Source: Symsagittifera roscoffensis
Taxonomy: Eukaryota > Xenacoelomorpha > Acoela > Convolutidae
Assembly: GCF_963678635.1 (NCBI RefSeq)
Contig: NC_087063.1
Location: forward strand, 49,299,220-49,363,219
DNA: 64,000 nt
Direction of reading: 5' to 3'
This document shows positions 45,374 through 55,250 of the stretch, one piece after another (the first letter of the stretch is position 1; each line of letters starts with the position of its first letter). The translations under genes and the position numbers were made by a program. A model generated the notes under the pieces. It searched no databases, was not told the origin of the DNA, and was given only the letters and a program-made list of their open reading frames with translations.

Positions 45374-45704
45374 AAATAACATCAGACCCTAAGAAAACCA
45401 GTGTCACGATTCAGGACCTGGACCGCGAGAGCATGAAATACATAAAGAATGACAAACATTATCCTTCCTGGGCAGCCCAGGAAGGGCCCATGTTCATTCC
45501 TGCGTCCAGCCTCAACCTTATATCCGGTTTGGGATCTACGGTGACGCAAACCGTATATAAGGTTGACGCTGGAGGCAGGAACGAACATGGGCACTTCCTG
45601 GGCTGCCCAGGAAGGATCATGTTTGTCATTCTTTATGTATTTCATGCTCTCGCGGTCCAGGTCCTGACTCGTGACACTGGTTTTCTTAGGGTCTGATGTT
45701 ATTT
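45374..45704. repeat. Large palindrome, 157-bp arms
   Basis: Bases 45,374-45,530 are the reverse complement of 45,548-45,704 with few mismatches; the spacer is 17 bp. Each arm itself holds a near-perfect palindrome of about 21-23 bp (45,463-45,485 and 45,594-45,614) built on TTCCTGGGC/GCCCAGGAA. The last 33 bp of the right arm are also the first bases of blocks D1 and D2. Both strands therefore read almost the same protein, which is not evidence of a gene. Confidence 0.95.
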
Positions 45705-47590
45705 TGATGCTTTTGTCCGGGGAGTGAGTGCAGGACTTACCCACACTGAAAAAAATTTTAATAAAAAAACTAAATTTGCGGAGAAAGAGGTAATTTAGAG
45801 GCAGAAACCAATGAAGTCCCCAAAGAACCAGACATGGGCAGAGTAGTTGAGTCTTAATTTAACTTGCCAAGTGAAAACTCTAGTAGCAAAATATTAACAT
45901 ACAGCGATTTTATTTAACGAGCAGGACGTGTGCGATAGCTATCACCGCAGATTTGAGCTTTAGAACAGCATTAGCAGCGAACTATAGGAGAGAGTACAAA
46001 AACATAAAGTTTTTTTGGAAGCAAAGACCAGGAATATGGGGTGTAGCAGCTTTGCCACCAGCGGCTTCCCAGATATCAGGGAAGTATTTATGCTTCTTGG
46101 CGACGAGGGCGACGGAGAAGCAACACGTGGACCCTGAAGATTTGGTTTTATCCCTGACGAGACTAAGAGATTTCTTGGTGTAGAGGAGAGTGAAAAACTC
46201 TCGCTTCCGATCTACGACCCAAACAGAGGACGAATTCATCCTCGGGGGATTTACGCGCTGGTACAGTGATCTTTTCGGATATAAACATAGAAGTGTGTCT
46301 AAATAAGAAAATTTATTTGAGTATAGGTTGAGTTTAGGTTGAGCGTAGGATATGTTAAGTGTTATGTCATTAAGTTACTAGGATCTTGGGTTTGGAAGAG
46401 TTAGTGACCATGAATGCTCAAAAAAGTGGGCTGTCTACTCTTAGAACAGTTTCCTCTTCATTCGGGAAGTACAGACGAATGAAACCATGGACGATCTAAG
46501 CGAGACGAGACACGAGTTGGACGGACTGATGAAAACATTGGCTAGAACTGAAGCAAATAGAGATATGTGGAGAAGACTGTTTAAGGATTGCAAAAAGAAG
46601 CAGGAACAGGAGGTAGAACGCTTGAGGCATGATTAAATGGAGCGATTTGAACAAATGGGAGTAGCGAAAACGGAATGACTGTTATCTGCAGGAAGCGTTC
46701 TCCGTGGGCTATTGCCGATGGAGCTTCTGATGCCTCTCAAGCTGAGTCAAAAAAAACGGAAGTGCAAGTCCCAATAGGACCCGGTAGAGTGACCATCCCG
46801 GACTCATGCGACACCCTAGGCGATCCAGTTGTGGAGAAAACGAGGAGGCAGCTGGTGGAAGCCGCTGGTCGACTCGTGACCAAAAGGAATGTGCCTGATT
46901 CCGTGGTGACTGCACCTTATGGAAAAATGGTCAATACCGGCAGAGTATAGCTCTCCTCAGAAGTGGTGAAGAAGACAGGAGCTGCTACGATGACGAAGTC
47001 GGGAAAAACTTCCACTACGAAGATCAGGGAGATGCCGATGAAGGAACTGTTGCGTGTGCTAGATGTACAGAAGAACAACCAGATCAAAAACAGCCTCACG
47101 GGAGACCCGGAGACCGACATGCGAGTATGTGTCAGTAGATCAACTAAGAGTCAGGCGATGAATATGCAGCAGCCACCCCTTGGAACGTCTCATTTGATAT
47201 TGGGCGATAGTCTAGTGGGAGTGTGGCAGAACTTGAGAACCTCATGAATTATTACGGTGATGGCATTCGGAGGTATCACAGTAGCCTAGCTATATCGAAT
47301 GGTTGAGTTGATAAACCCGGGCAGAATTTTAGACGTGATGATTCTAACAGGCACCAACAACGTGTACAGAAGCTCAATGGGAAGCAATGCTGGTTTGATT
47401 GCTTACTGCAGTGCGGCAAAAATTTTAGTGCGCGGTACTGACCGTCTGCACTATACCGGTGAACACAAGAACACAGTCAGCCACGGCTATAAAACATATT
47501 GAAAGAGTCGTGAGGTGGAACAGCATAGTGCCTGATCTGACAAGTCACAATGCTGGACGAAATATCATAATGACTTGGAGCACGATTTGA
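45672..47590 (+). repeat. Block D2: macro plus SGNH segment in its normal place (E3)
   Basis: 1,919 bp, partner of D1 (39,281-41,198). It follows pol as in R, so this is the original location and D1 the copy. Confidence 0.9.
45930..46320 (+). pseudogene. Macro-like domain remnant in D2
   Basis: 45,953-46,183 is open: NYRREYKNIKFFWKQRPG and ISGKYLCFLATRATEKQH, then PEDLVLSLTRLRDFLV, aligning with R FKREYQNVEFLFRQRPG and on. After a stop, YDPNRGRIHPRGIYAL continues in another frame. Same layout as R. Confidence 0.7.
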
Positions 47591-47826
47591 GAGCTCTGGA
47601 ACAGGCCAGATTCACTACTGATAAAAAACACTTCGACGGTATAGAAGGACAAGCCTGGATGAGCTGTGTCTTCCAGGAACGAGTAGACGAATTAGAGGTT
47701 GAACTATTCGACACTCGATCGCTAAGATCGCAGGAGGCAATTAACATTCCAGTAATTTCAACTTTTGCGCCGCCTAACCTGGAGACACGCTTGGGATCAG
47801 TCGCAGCCCTGCCGCAAGTGATGTAG
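46487..47826 (+). pseudogene. Coiled coil plus SGNH hydrolase remnant, D2 and beyond (E3)
   Basis: N-terminal coiled coil from about 46,487, block I HLILGDSLVGVW at about 47,190, block III MILTGTNNVYRSS at 47,340 and, beyond the D2 end, block V DKKHFDGIEGQAWMSCVF at 47,619 with the DxxH pair, aligned with R DGIHFDRPRGAEWLNDVF. All catalytic blocks can be found although the frame is broken. Confidence 0.75.
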
Positions 47827-47833
47827 AGCATGA

Positions 47834-48019
47834 ATGAACAATAACAAAATCAGCGTATTGGACCGACTGGGTGAAGCACCTGCGAGAAGGATCATCCATC
47901 CCCGACAAAGATTGGGACCAGTCAATCAGCCCACGGATGAAACCTCAGGCACCTCCACATCCGAGACGACGACTGCAAGCAAGGAAGAAGAACGTTCAGA
48001 TAGAAATTTCCTGATGTGG
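47834..48019 (+). pseudogene. SGNH ORF downstream part, cut by R insertion (E3)
   Basis: Open frame with a Ser/Thr-rich linker (SGTSTSETTTASKEEE) comparable to the linker after the SGNH domain in R (EEVTSSTPPGSA). It runs without interruption into TTGTGCCAGTCGG at 48,020, where R begins, so the remaining codons of this frame are LTR sequence. Confidence 0.5.
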
Positions 48020-49414
48020 TTGTGCCAGTCGGTCATGTTTGGAAGTTTGACCTTGAGAAAAGCAAGAGCACTCAATTTTGGGGTGAAATTTAATTTTTCA
48101 AAAATTCGAATGGAGCCTGTCATGCACGATTTTCTCGCGATAACCGAAAAAGAGAATTCAGAATGATCGAACAAAATCGCGGGAAAGTTGCTAGAGAAAA
48201 CAGTGGGAAATTGCTATTCGCAACTTCTGTCAGAATAGAACGAGAGTAGAGCTGTCCCATCTGAAACAGAGACAGGCGTATTCCCGAGAACTGGATTGTT
48301 ATCACTCGTTTGGATTATTATTTGAACTGAACTAGAGTGAACCTTCGGTGGAAAGGTGGACAGCTTGAGTGTCCCAATGGTTCACGAGAAACTACATCCT
48401 AGAGTTAAAACTTGTCCTTGTCATTGAAACATTAAAACTCATTTAGTTACGTTATTTAATCCTCGAGTTAATTACCGACTGAAGTACTTCCCTTTCTTGA
48501 GTGTGCTACGATGTGAGTACTTAATTTAAATTTCTAGAGTGTGTTTTATGATTGTTATGTTGAGGCAAGGCGAGTTTTAGGTTGATCCATCTGAAATGGA
48601 TCGAAGTTCCACTGTCTAATAGAAAGTAACTTAACGGATTGTTCCGACCCGGTTTTTAACGGCGTTCATGTATTTTGGGTATCTAGAGACCTAAGTATGG
48701 GGACGTTATTATTTCTAGAGTGGGGGGATATTTTGGTAGTAGCCTTTAAGCTGTAACGGGTCGTAGTCTCATGTCACAAGCGAACCGAATTGGCTTCGAC
48801 TGATTTGAGGTAGAAAAACACAAGAGATAGTGTCCCTGACTCTTGAGCCAATGGTTATAGGGCCTATTTTTCTTAAGCCTCATGTGTGACTACAGTAGAC
48901 GAATGTTGCATAGTGTTTTTATGGCGCTCCTGGGTGTTTACGACATCAAGACTACGGAGTCGAACCCACTTGAGACAGCTTCGGGCTGAATGCCCATTCT
49001 AGAGTACCGGTGGTACGGTTCGGCAGGAACATGCAAACCTTCCGGTTGTACCGTGATAGCTTTTTAAGAAAACTCGAGAAAACTTCCTGGTACGCTCTCC
49101 GAACGAGGCTTAGCTAACCGAGTAAAAGGGGGCAACTAGGGGGACAAAAACACGAGCAAAAAGACAAAAAGCAAAACAAAAACCAGAAAAGAATAGAAAA
49201 AGGAACAAAAACCATAAAACGAAAAAAGACAGTGACTTTGACACCAGATTAGTTGGACCAAACCTTTATATTAATTAAATAGTATACCCATACTGTTTTA
49301 CAAGTTCGATCGTTTCGATCAACCTAGCAATTTAACCCAGTAACCTCAATAAAGTGCCCGAGTGTGGGGCGTTGTCAAGGGTTTTCAGATAGCTTGGAAC
49401 TTAGCTGGACATCA

Positions 49415-49667
49415 AGGAGACTTGACTGGAAGAGGTGACCAGCCGAGTGGGAAAGTCGTTCAGTAGCACTTGAGCTGAACCAATAGGAGACTTGACTGGA
49501 AAAGGTGACCAGCCGAGTGGGAAAGTGGTTCAGGAGCACTTGAGCTGAACTAATAGGAGACTTGACTGGAAGAGGTGACCAGCCGAGTGGGAAAGTGGTT
49601 CAGGAGCACTTGAGCTGAACCAATAGGAGACTGGACTGGAAGAGGTGACCAGTCGAGTGGGAAAGTA
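49415..49667 (+). repeat. Four 70-bp direct repeats in R leader
   Basis: Copies start at 49,415, 49,485, 49,555 and 49,625 (AGGAGACTTGACTGGAAGAG); the last is truncated. Very high identity. Absent from L, so gained by R or lost by L. Confidence 0.95.
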
Positions 49668-49884
49668 GCCAAGAAGGATTTGGCAGTTCTCGAGTTCTCA
49701 AGTTGGGCAGAACGGGTATCGTTAAAATCCACATTACAGTATAGGAGATAAGTGTAAAATTGGATAAGCGAAATTCCCCGGTTTTGAAGAACGTTTTTAC
49801 TTGAGCAGGCCTGGAGACAGGTCTACGGTTTTCTCTTGAGAGGTTTAGCACCCGGCGCTTAAGGTAATTTTAGGCTTAAGAAGG

Positions 49885-49965
49885 GGGGCTAAAAAGGGGG
49901 GAGGTTAGAAGGGGGGCTGGTTAAGTTAGAGGTTGGCGGTTGTAAATTGTAAAAAGGGGGGAAAT
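49885..49965 (+). repeat. G-run cluster, possible G-quadruplex
   Basis: Four runs of six G within about 80 bases on the plus strand, with further short GG pairs. L keeps the same cluster in element sense (minus strand, 10,580-10,680). The pattern allows a G-quadruplex; this is inference from sequence only. Confidence 0.5.
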
Positions 49966-50524
49966 TAGAGTAACTAATTAGTCGACATCGTTGATTTAGT
50001 TACATTAGTCATTTACACGCGTTGGTCATAGGAAGCGGATATCCAAAATTGCAATTAGGTTAAGGTAGGTACCCTGGTCGGATCGGTAGGGGGGAACGGA
50101 CATAGACAGTTTTTGTGATGCCCCATAAGATCGCTAGCAGGGGGGAAGGAAACGCGTGGCAATTAGGTACCAGACATTTTTACCATAGAAGGTAGACATT
50201 TGTCACCTTTGAATTTTAGGTGGATTCATCTTTCTGTTTTTATTACTTTTTCTTGCTTAGATTTTGTTGCATTTTGGTAAGGATTTGTGTTTGGCTTTTA
50301 TACGAACAGGTGATCACAAGATACCTGCGCACAAGTTTTGGTTTCAAGTTGCTTGGAATATTGAAAAAGAGGTAACTAAAAGAGGGGGGTCAGAATTTGG
50401 CCACTAAGAGAGGATTTTTGGGAAAATTTTTACTAGAGCTTGAGTGGTGGTACAAGGTACAGTGAGTCAAGAAGTCCCCATAACGAGGAAGAAAGAGGTC
50501 CCACCGCTCAGACACTTGTCAACA

Positions 50525-51365
50525 GTCTTGGGACAGTGCAGTCCTGGACCAGAGCAGTCTTGGGACAGTGGTCTTGGGACACTAGCCTTGGGACAGTGGT
50601 CTTGGGACATTGGTCTTGGGACAGTGGTCTTGGGACAGTGGTCTTGGGACAGTGGTTTTGGGACAGTTGTCTTGGGACAGTGGTCTTGGGACAGTGGTCT
50701 TGGGACAGTGGTCTTGGGACAGTGGTCTTGGGACAGTGGTCTTGGGACAGTGGTCTTGGGACAGTGGTCTTGGGACAGTGGTCTTGGGACAGTGGTCTTG
50801 GGACAGTGGTCTTGGGACAGTGGTCTTGGGACAGTGGTCTTGGGACAGTGGTCTTGGGACAGTGGTCTTGGGACAGTGGTCTTGGGACAGTGGTATTGGG
50901 ACAGTGGTCTTGGGATAGTGGTCTTGGGATAGTGGTCTTGGGACAGTGGTCTTGGGACACTAGCCTTGGGACACTAGCCTTGGGACAGTAGTCTTGGGAC
51001 ACTAGCCTTGGGACAGTAGTCTTGGGACAGTAGTCTTGGGACATTAGCCTTGGGACAGTAGTCTTGGGACAGTGGTCTTGGGACACTGGCCTTGGGACAC
51101 TAGCCTTGGGACAGTAGTCTTGGGACACTAGCCTTGGGACAGTAGTCTTGGGACAGTGGTCTTGGGACACTAGCCTTGGGACACTGACCTTGGGGCAGTA
51201 CTCTTGGGACAGTCTTGGGACAGTGGTCCTGGGACAAGGGTCTTGGGACACTGACGGAAAGTACTGGGACAGTACCGAACAGTCTTGGGACAGTAGAGAA
51301 AAAAAAACCTGGGACGGTACAAATTAGAGTAGGGACGGTAACTGGAAGTCTTAGGACGGTATAAA
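50525..51365 (+). repeat. 14-bp minisatellite array with 21-bp edge (R)
   Basis: About 50 copies of GTCTTGGGACAGTG (14 bp), then mixed AGTAGT/CTAGCC variants to 51,230. The gag-proximal edge (51,245-51,365) changes to GGGAC spacings of 21, 21, 24, 21 and 21 bp, the period of the L array; one unit, GGGACAGTACCGAACAGTCT, is close to the L consensus. The core GTCTTGGGACAGT is the same in both elements. Confidence 0.95.
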
Positions 51366-51588
51366 AATTGAAGTAAAATTACAATAAGTGTTCGAGACAG
51401 ATTTAAAACAGAACAACACTAGTCGGAACCCGGTACGGTTGGGACCACAAATAAAGAAAGTTTCAAGAAAGGTTTTTATCACGTTGTATATTTCCTTTTA
51501 AGAATTCTTTTCCACAAAAAATTTTATTCGTAGAATAGAATTGTGTATATAATAATATTGTAAATAAGAGCAATTGTAAATAGAAATA
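51366..51588 (+). other. Gag 5' leader next to the array (R)
   Basis: AT-rich non-coding stretch between array and gag ATG, corresponding to L 8,264-8,469. No motif recognised. Confidence 0.5.
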
Positions 51589-53367
51589 ATGAGACGGAGT
51601 AGGGTACCGGTGCTCGAAAAAAGGTCAAGTGGATCAAACATGAAATATAACTCGTCGCTGCGCGGAACGACATCAATGGGCCCAAGCAAAACGAAAGATA
51701 ACTTTTCAGTTAGCATGGTCAGCACGAAGAGTAGTACCGAGAACAAGGCGCGAGAAGGTGCTAAAGACAAACAGGTGGAGCCCACAATTGAAATCGATCT
51801 AGAGACACCAGACCAGAGCGTAGATGAAGTGGAGAAGAAGACTACGGAATCCACACCGATGCCCCATATGGAAGATCAAAATCCAAAAACCGTGGAGTTT
51901 TCGCCGATAGACGCGTTGGAAGACACAACAGGCGATACCCGAGGTACGGTGAAAGACGACTCTCAAGTAAAGAAAACATCTTTTACAGAAAAGTTGGCGA
52001 TGATGGTCGGAATGAAATCGAAGGACAACACGGCCGAAGAATCAAAAACTGAAAGAGCACGAACATTTGGGACAGTGAGCGCGAAGACGACAGAAGCTGA
52101 CCTAAAGGAAGAACAAGCCAAAACGGAAGCGACAGCCGAAAACAAGACAACGGCTGATCATGAAACAGCTACTCTTGAGCTTGGCGACCTGATGACAAAA
52201 CTAAATCAGATCGACAAACAACTAAAGTACAGTGAGGAAGATAGGGACTTAATAAGGAAAGAGTTGAAATACAACAAACACGAGTATCTGGATAGTTATT
52301 TTAACCTGGCTAAGGCGACAGACGAGAGACTCCAGCAGATGTCGGACAAGGTAGATGCCACCAATGAAGAACGAGATAAGAACATCAAAAGAGATATGCA
52401 ACAGTTGAAAAACCGATATGATGATGTCAACAGCCAATTAGGTAGCCTGGAAAAGAGAATGGACACAATGAACAGGAATCAGGCCGAAAGTTCGTGTGCA
52501 ATACAGGCGAAGTTGGATGCAATCTTGAGAAATTCTACCTCACAAGAAAGACCGGCAGCGGATCGCACGCAAGGCACCAGAGTGGACTTTGTGGAACCAC
52601 AAAGGAACAAACGGCAATCGACACCGTTGCCTTTAAACCGGGATGCGGTAAGCATAGCACCAACGGTTGCTAAAACAATCATGAAAAATGGGACATCAAA
52701 CACAACGAGTGGTCCGGGGGACTCAACAGCTAGCAGCAACGCAGGTCGGGATGCCATGACGTGGGCAAGCACTTGGGAGATGATGAACAGGACTCTAGAA
52801 GCCTTCGCCACGAGGAACACTAACTCGAGCGATAGGAGAGATGGAAAATCAAGAAAAACTTTTAAGAAGCCAAAAGAATCCAAAGACGACTCAGATGGAT
52901 GCATTGACACGTGGGTGGAAGTGATGAGATTACATCTAGAGCAAGATAACTTAAATGATGAAAGGCAAGCATGCACAGCCATACTCAGCAACCTGGAAGG
53001 CACGGCATTGAAATGCGTGGTTGCAAAGAAAGAAGAAGAACGCGACACCGCGGACAAAATCTTCGAAATATTGCTGAATCGATTCGGATCAGGCATGAAG
53101 GGTCACCAAGCGATGATGCGATTTGAAAAGAGAAGGCAGAGGGACGACGAGTCAATTGATCGGTTCCTAGATGACCTCAAGAGCTTGAGAAGAAGGAGTG
53201 ACCCGGAGGAGTCGACAAACAGAAGAAACTTTAGCATTGCCTCGAAGTTCATTGAAAGGGTAAAAAGTGATGACTTAAGAACAATGTTAGCAACATACTA
53301 CACATTGTCGAAAGACAGCGCACCAACCCCAGAAGAAATGAGACAAAATCAAGGGAGTACATGCTGA
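51589..53367 (+). pseudogene. Gag: coiled coil and capsid (R)
   Basis: 592 codons from an ATG that matches the L start. Residues 1-195 are acidic and Thr/Ser-rich; about 199-313 form a long coiled coil (MTKLNQIDKQLKYSEEDRDL); about 391-590 are the capsid-like domain (WVEVMRLHLEQDNLNDER, FGSGMKGHQAMMRFEKRR). The frame ends at 53,367 after a one-base deletion near 53,350, because L reads on into the zinc-knuckle part. Gag would build the particle and package RNA. The N-terminal extension is large for a gypsy Gag. Confidence 0.85.
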
Positions 53368-54626
53368 TGAAACCCAAGAAATACTCATATTCAGAAAACA
53401 GGAACACGCAAGGGGGAAGTCAACCCCAGAGGTCGTCATGGTACAAGCCTAGAGATGACATGGACAAGCGCAGATCATGCGCGAACTGCGGGTCGGCGGA
53501 TCACCACGTGGCTGACTGCACAACATACAAACAAGGCATGAAGAGTCTAGGATATGCACCAGGTGAGGAGGACATGAGCCAGATGGAGGAACACGAGTAC
53601 TACAGTGGCTTAATCATCAAGATAGGCGCAAGATGCTTCTTCTGTAACCAGGAGGGGCACTTCAGAATGGATTGTCCCTTGTTCTGGGAAGCGGTCAAGG
53701 ACCAGAGTCACCCCAAACATAAGTTGGCATTAGCGGCAGTGCAGAATCAGCGGAATAGACAAAACGAGTTTGAGTCTAGGAACTTAGGAGCACCAAGCAC
53801 GGAATTGCCGACGAAAACAGTGAAAGCTGTAACACATGTTAATGGTGCGATAGAGTCCGCGGCCGGGAACTCTCTAGAGATAAACTATGAGAAAGCGGCG
53901 ACGGAAGCAATTGCCAAAGTGAAACAGGATCTGGCTGCGAAAGAAATAGAGCAACGACTAAAGCTGGAGATCGAAAGACAGAATTTCAACGAAGCATTAA
54001 CCGGATCAAAACCAACACCAGAGGCTGTACCAGGCTCAACAAAGACCGGGAATTGTAACACTGTAAAAATGGTGACGGGAAAGCCATTCGGCATATCGGA
54101 AATCGGGGCTAGAATGATGTCGATATTCACAGTGGGCGGCCACGAGGTAACCAGAAACTTGAGCGAACCGAGCGACCAGACAATAATGCATATTGACGTG
54201 TACGCAGATTACTTGAGTTGTATAAGCCCACAAACGACTTCTAGAGCACTGAGAGCACTACTCACGAGAGGGGGCAGCAAGTCGGTACGTGTTGACAACA
54301 GGTATACTGAAGCTTATGGTCCACACGAGGTGATGCTAAATATAGATGGAATAAACATCTATACCAAGACAATGATAACATGTGACGAAGACCTAATTAT
54401 GCAAATCTACGTAGGGAAAGAAGAGTTGAAAGTGAGATCGATTGGACACTGCGCTATGCTTGAAGAAGATGCGATGCACATCGGGACAGAGGCAGATGTG
54501 ACATGTTACGTGCTAGACATAAGTGGCAAAAAGACTCAACTACGTGGGTTACTTGATACGGGAGCAGTCTTGAGCGTAGTACCAATCGAAACTTGGGAAC
54601 GGATGGGCTTTGACAAAGGTGATTAG
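53361..54626 (+). pseudogene. Nucleocapsid and aspartic protease (R)
   Basis: Frame following gag. Two CCHC knuckles: CANCGSADHHVADC (about 53,478) and CFFCNQEGHFRMDC (about 53,634). A helical connector (KVKQDLAAKEIEQRLKLE) comes next, then the retropepsin motif RGLLDTGAVLSVVP at about 54,545. It ends at TAG 54,624-54,626, where L has a Leu codon, and the same frame goes on to 55,250. The protease would cleave the polyprotein; here it is interrupted right after its active site. Confidence 0.85.
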
Positions 54627-55250
54627 ATAGACTCGAGAATACGGCTGTCAGCAGCAAACAAAGGGGCCCTTCGGGTGCTGGGCAGGACGCCGATAATAGC
54701 CCTCAACTTGGGGGAACGTAACCTGTGGATGAGCTTTATCGTGGTAGAAAACCTAGATGAATCTGACCAATTCATTTTGGGCAGAGACTTCATCAGAAAT
54801 TTCGACGTAACGATTGATCTAAATAACGCAATGTTCAGGATACGGAACCCGGATAGGAGGTACGCAATCAAACCGGTAAATTTAATAATGGCAAATGAAA
54901 ACAAAGCACCGGTATTCTTGAGTAGGAGGGTGAGGCTAAAAGCGAATAAAGCGGCAATCGTAGGCTTGAGGATGAAAAATTACAATGAACTAAGTGACAA
55001 CAAGCAAGTGTGTGTAGTTCCGAATCCTAATAGTCAAAGTGCTGCTGTTTTAGGAAGATCCTTCTCGATAACGAAGAGCGGCCTCTGCGTCAGTGTCTTG
55101 TTGAATACCCTTGATATACCGATCACGATACAGAGAGGGAGGAAACTGGGATATGCTTTACCGTTAAAACTCGATATGGAACAATCGAGAACTCAAAACA
55201 AATTGAAGTTGTTGATTGTCCCAATCATAGGGACAAAATTTGTATCTTGA
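54627..55250 (+). pseudogene. Protease C-terminal part and connector (R)
   Basis: Same frame as the preceding segment after the TAG. Contains LRVLGRTPIIALNLGERNLW and ILGRDFIRNFDVTIDLNNAM; GRDF corresponds to the LGxDF block near the end of gypsy proteases. A one-base deletion near 55,200 relative to L throws the end out of frame. Confidence 0.8.

Larger units (their letters stand above)
37019..48019 (+). mobile_element. Diverged, rearranged Ty3/gypsy relative (E3)
   Basis: Plus-strand element of the same family as L and R but clearly older. Its 5' end is lost at the junction with unit 3 and its 3' part is interrupted by element R at 48,019/48,020 inside the SGNH ORF. Order as found: gag, a 1.92-kb macro plus SGNH block (D1), RT, linker copy a, RNase H end, linker copy b, integrase, palindrome, macro plus SGNH block again (D2). 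D1 has replaced protease and the start of RT. No frame is intact. Confidence 0.85.
48020..50524 (+). other. Presumed 5' LTR and leader (R)
   Basis: Non-coding, collinear with L 12,069-9,991. It includes an A-rich tract (49,145-49,240), an inserted segment of about 450 bp with four 70-bp repeats (49,250-49,700) and clustered G runs (49,885-49,965). The LTR 3' boundary cannot be set without the 3' LTR. A T-arm-like stretch GGAGTCGAACCC occurs at about 48,955, as in L. Confidence 0.6.

Noticed and set aside
45358-45744. Two almost identical proteins on opposite strands
   Set aside because: Direct consequence of the palindrome 45,374-45,704, not two genes.
48940-48990. tRNA gene in the leader
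   Set aside because: Only a T-arm-like motif is present; no A box, anticodon arm or acceptor pairing could be found.
50440-51251. Repeat proteins (for example SWDSGLGTVVLGQW) in the 14-bp array
   Set aside because: Three 14-bp units make 42 bases, giving stop-free frames in every phase; it is the 5' non-coding array of R.
53340-53370. Programmed frameshift between gag and protease in R
   Set aside because: L reads straight through the same place, so the R break is best explained as a one-base deletion.
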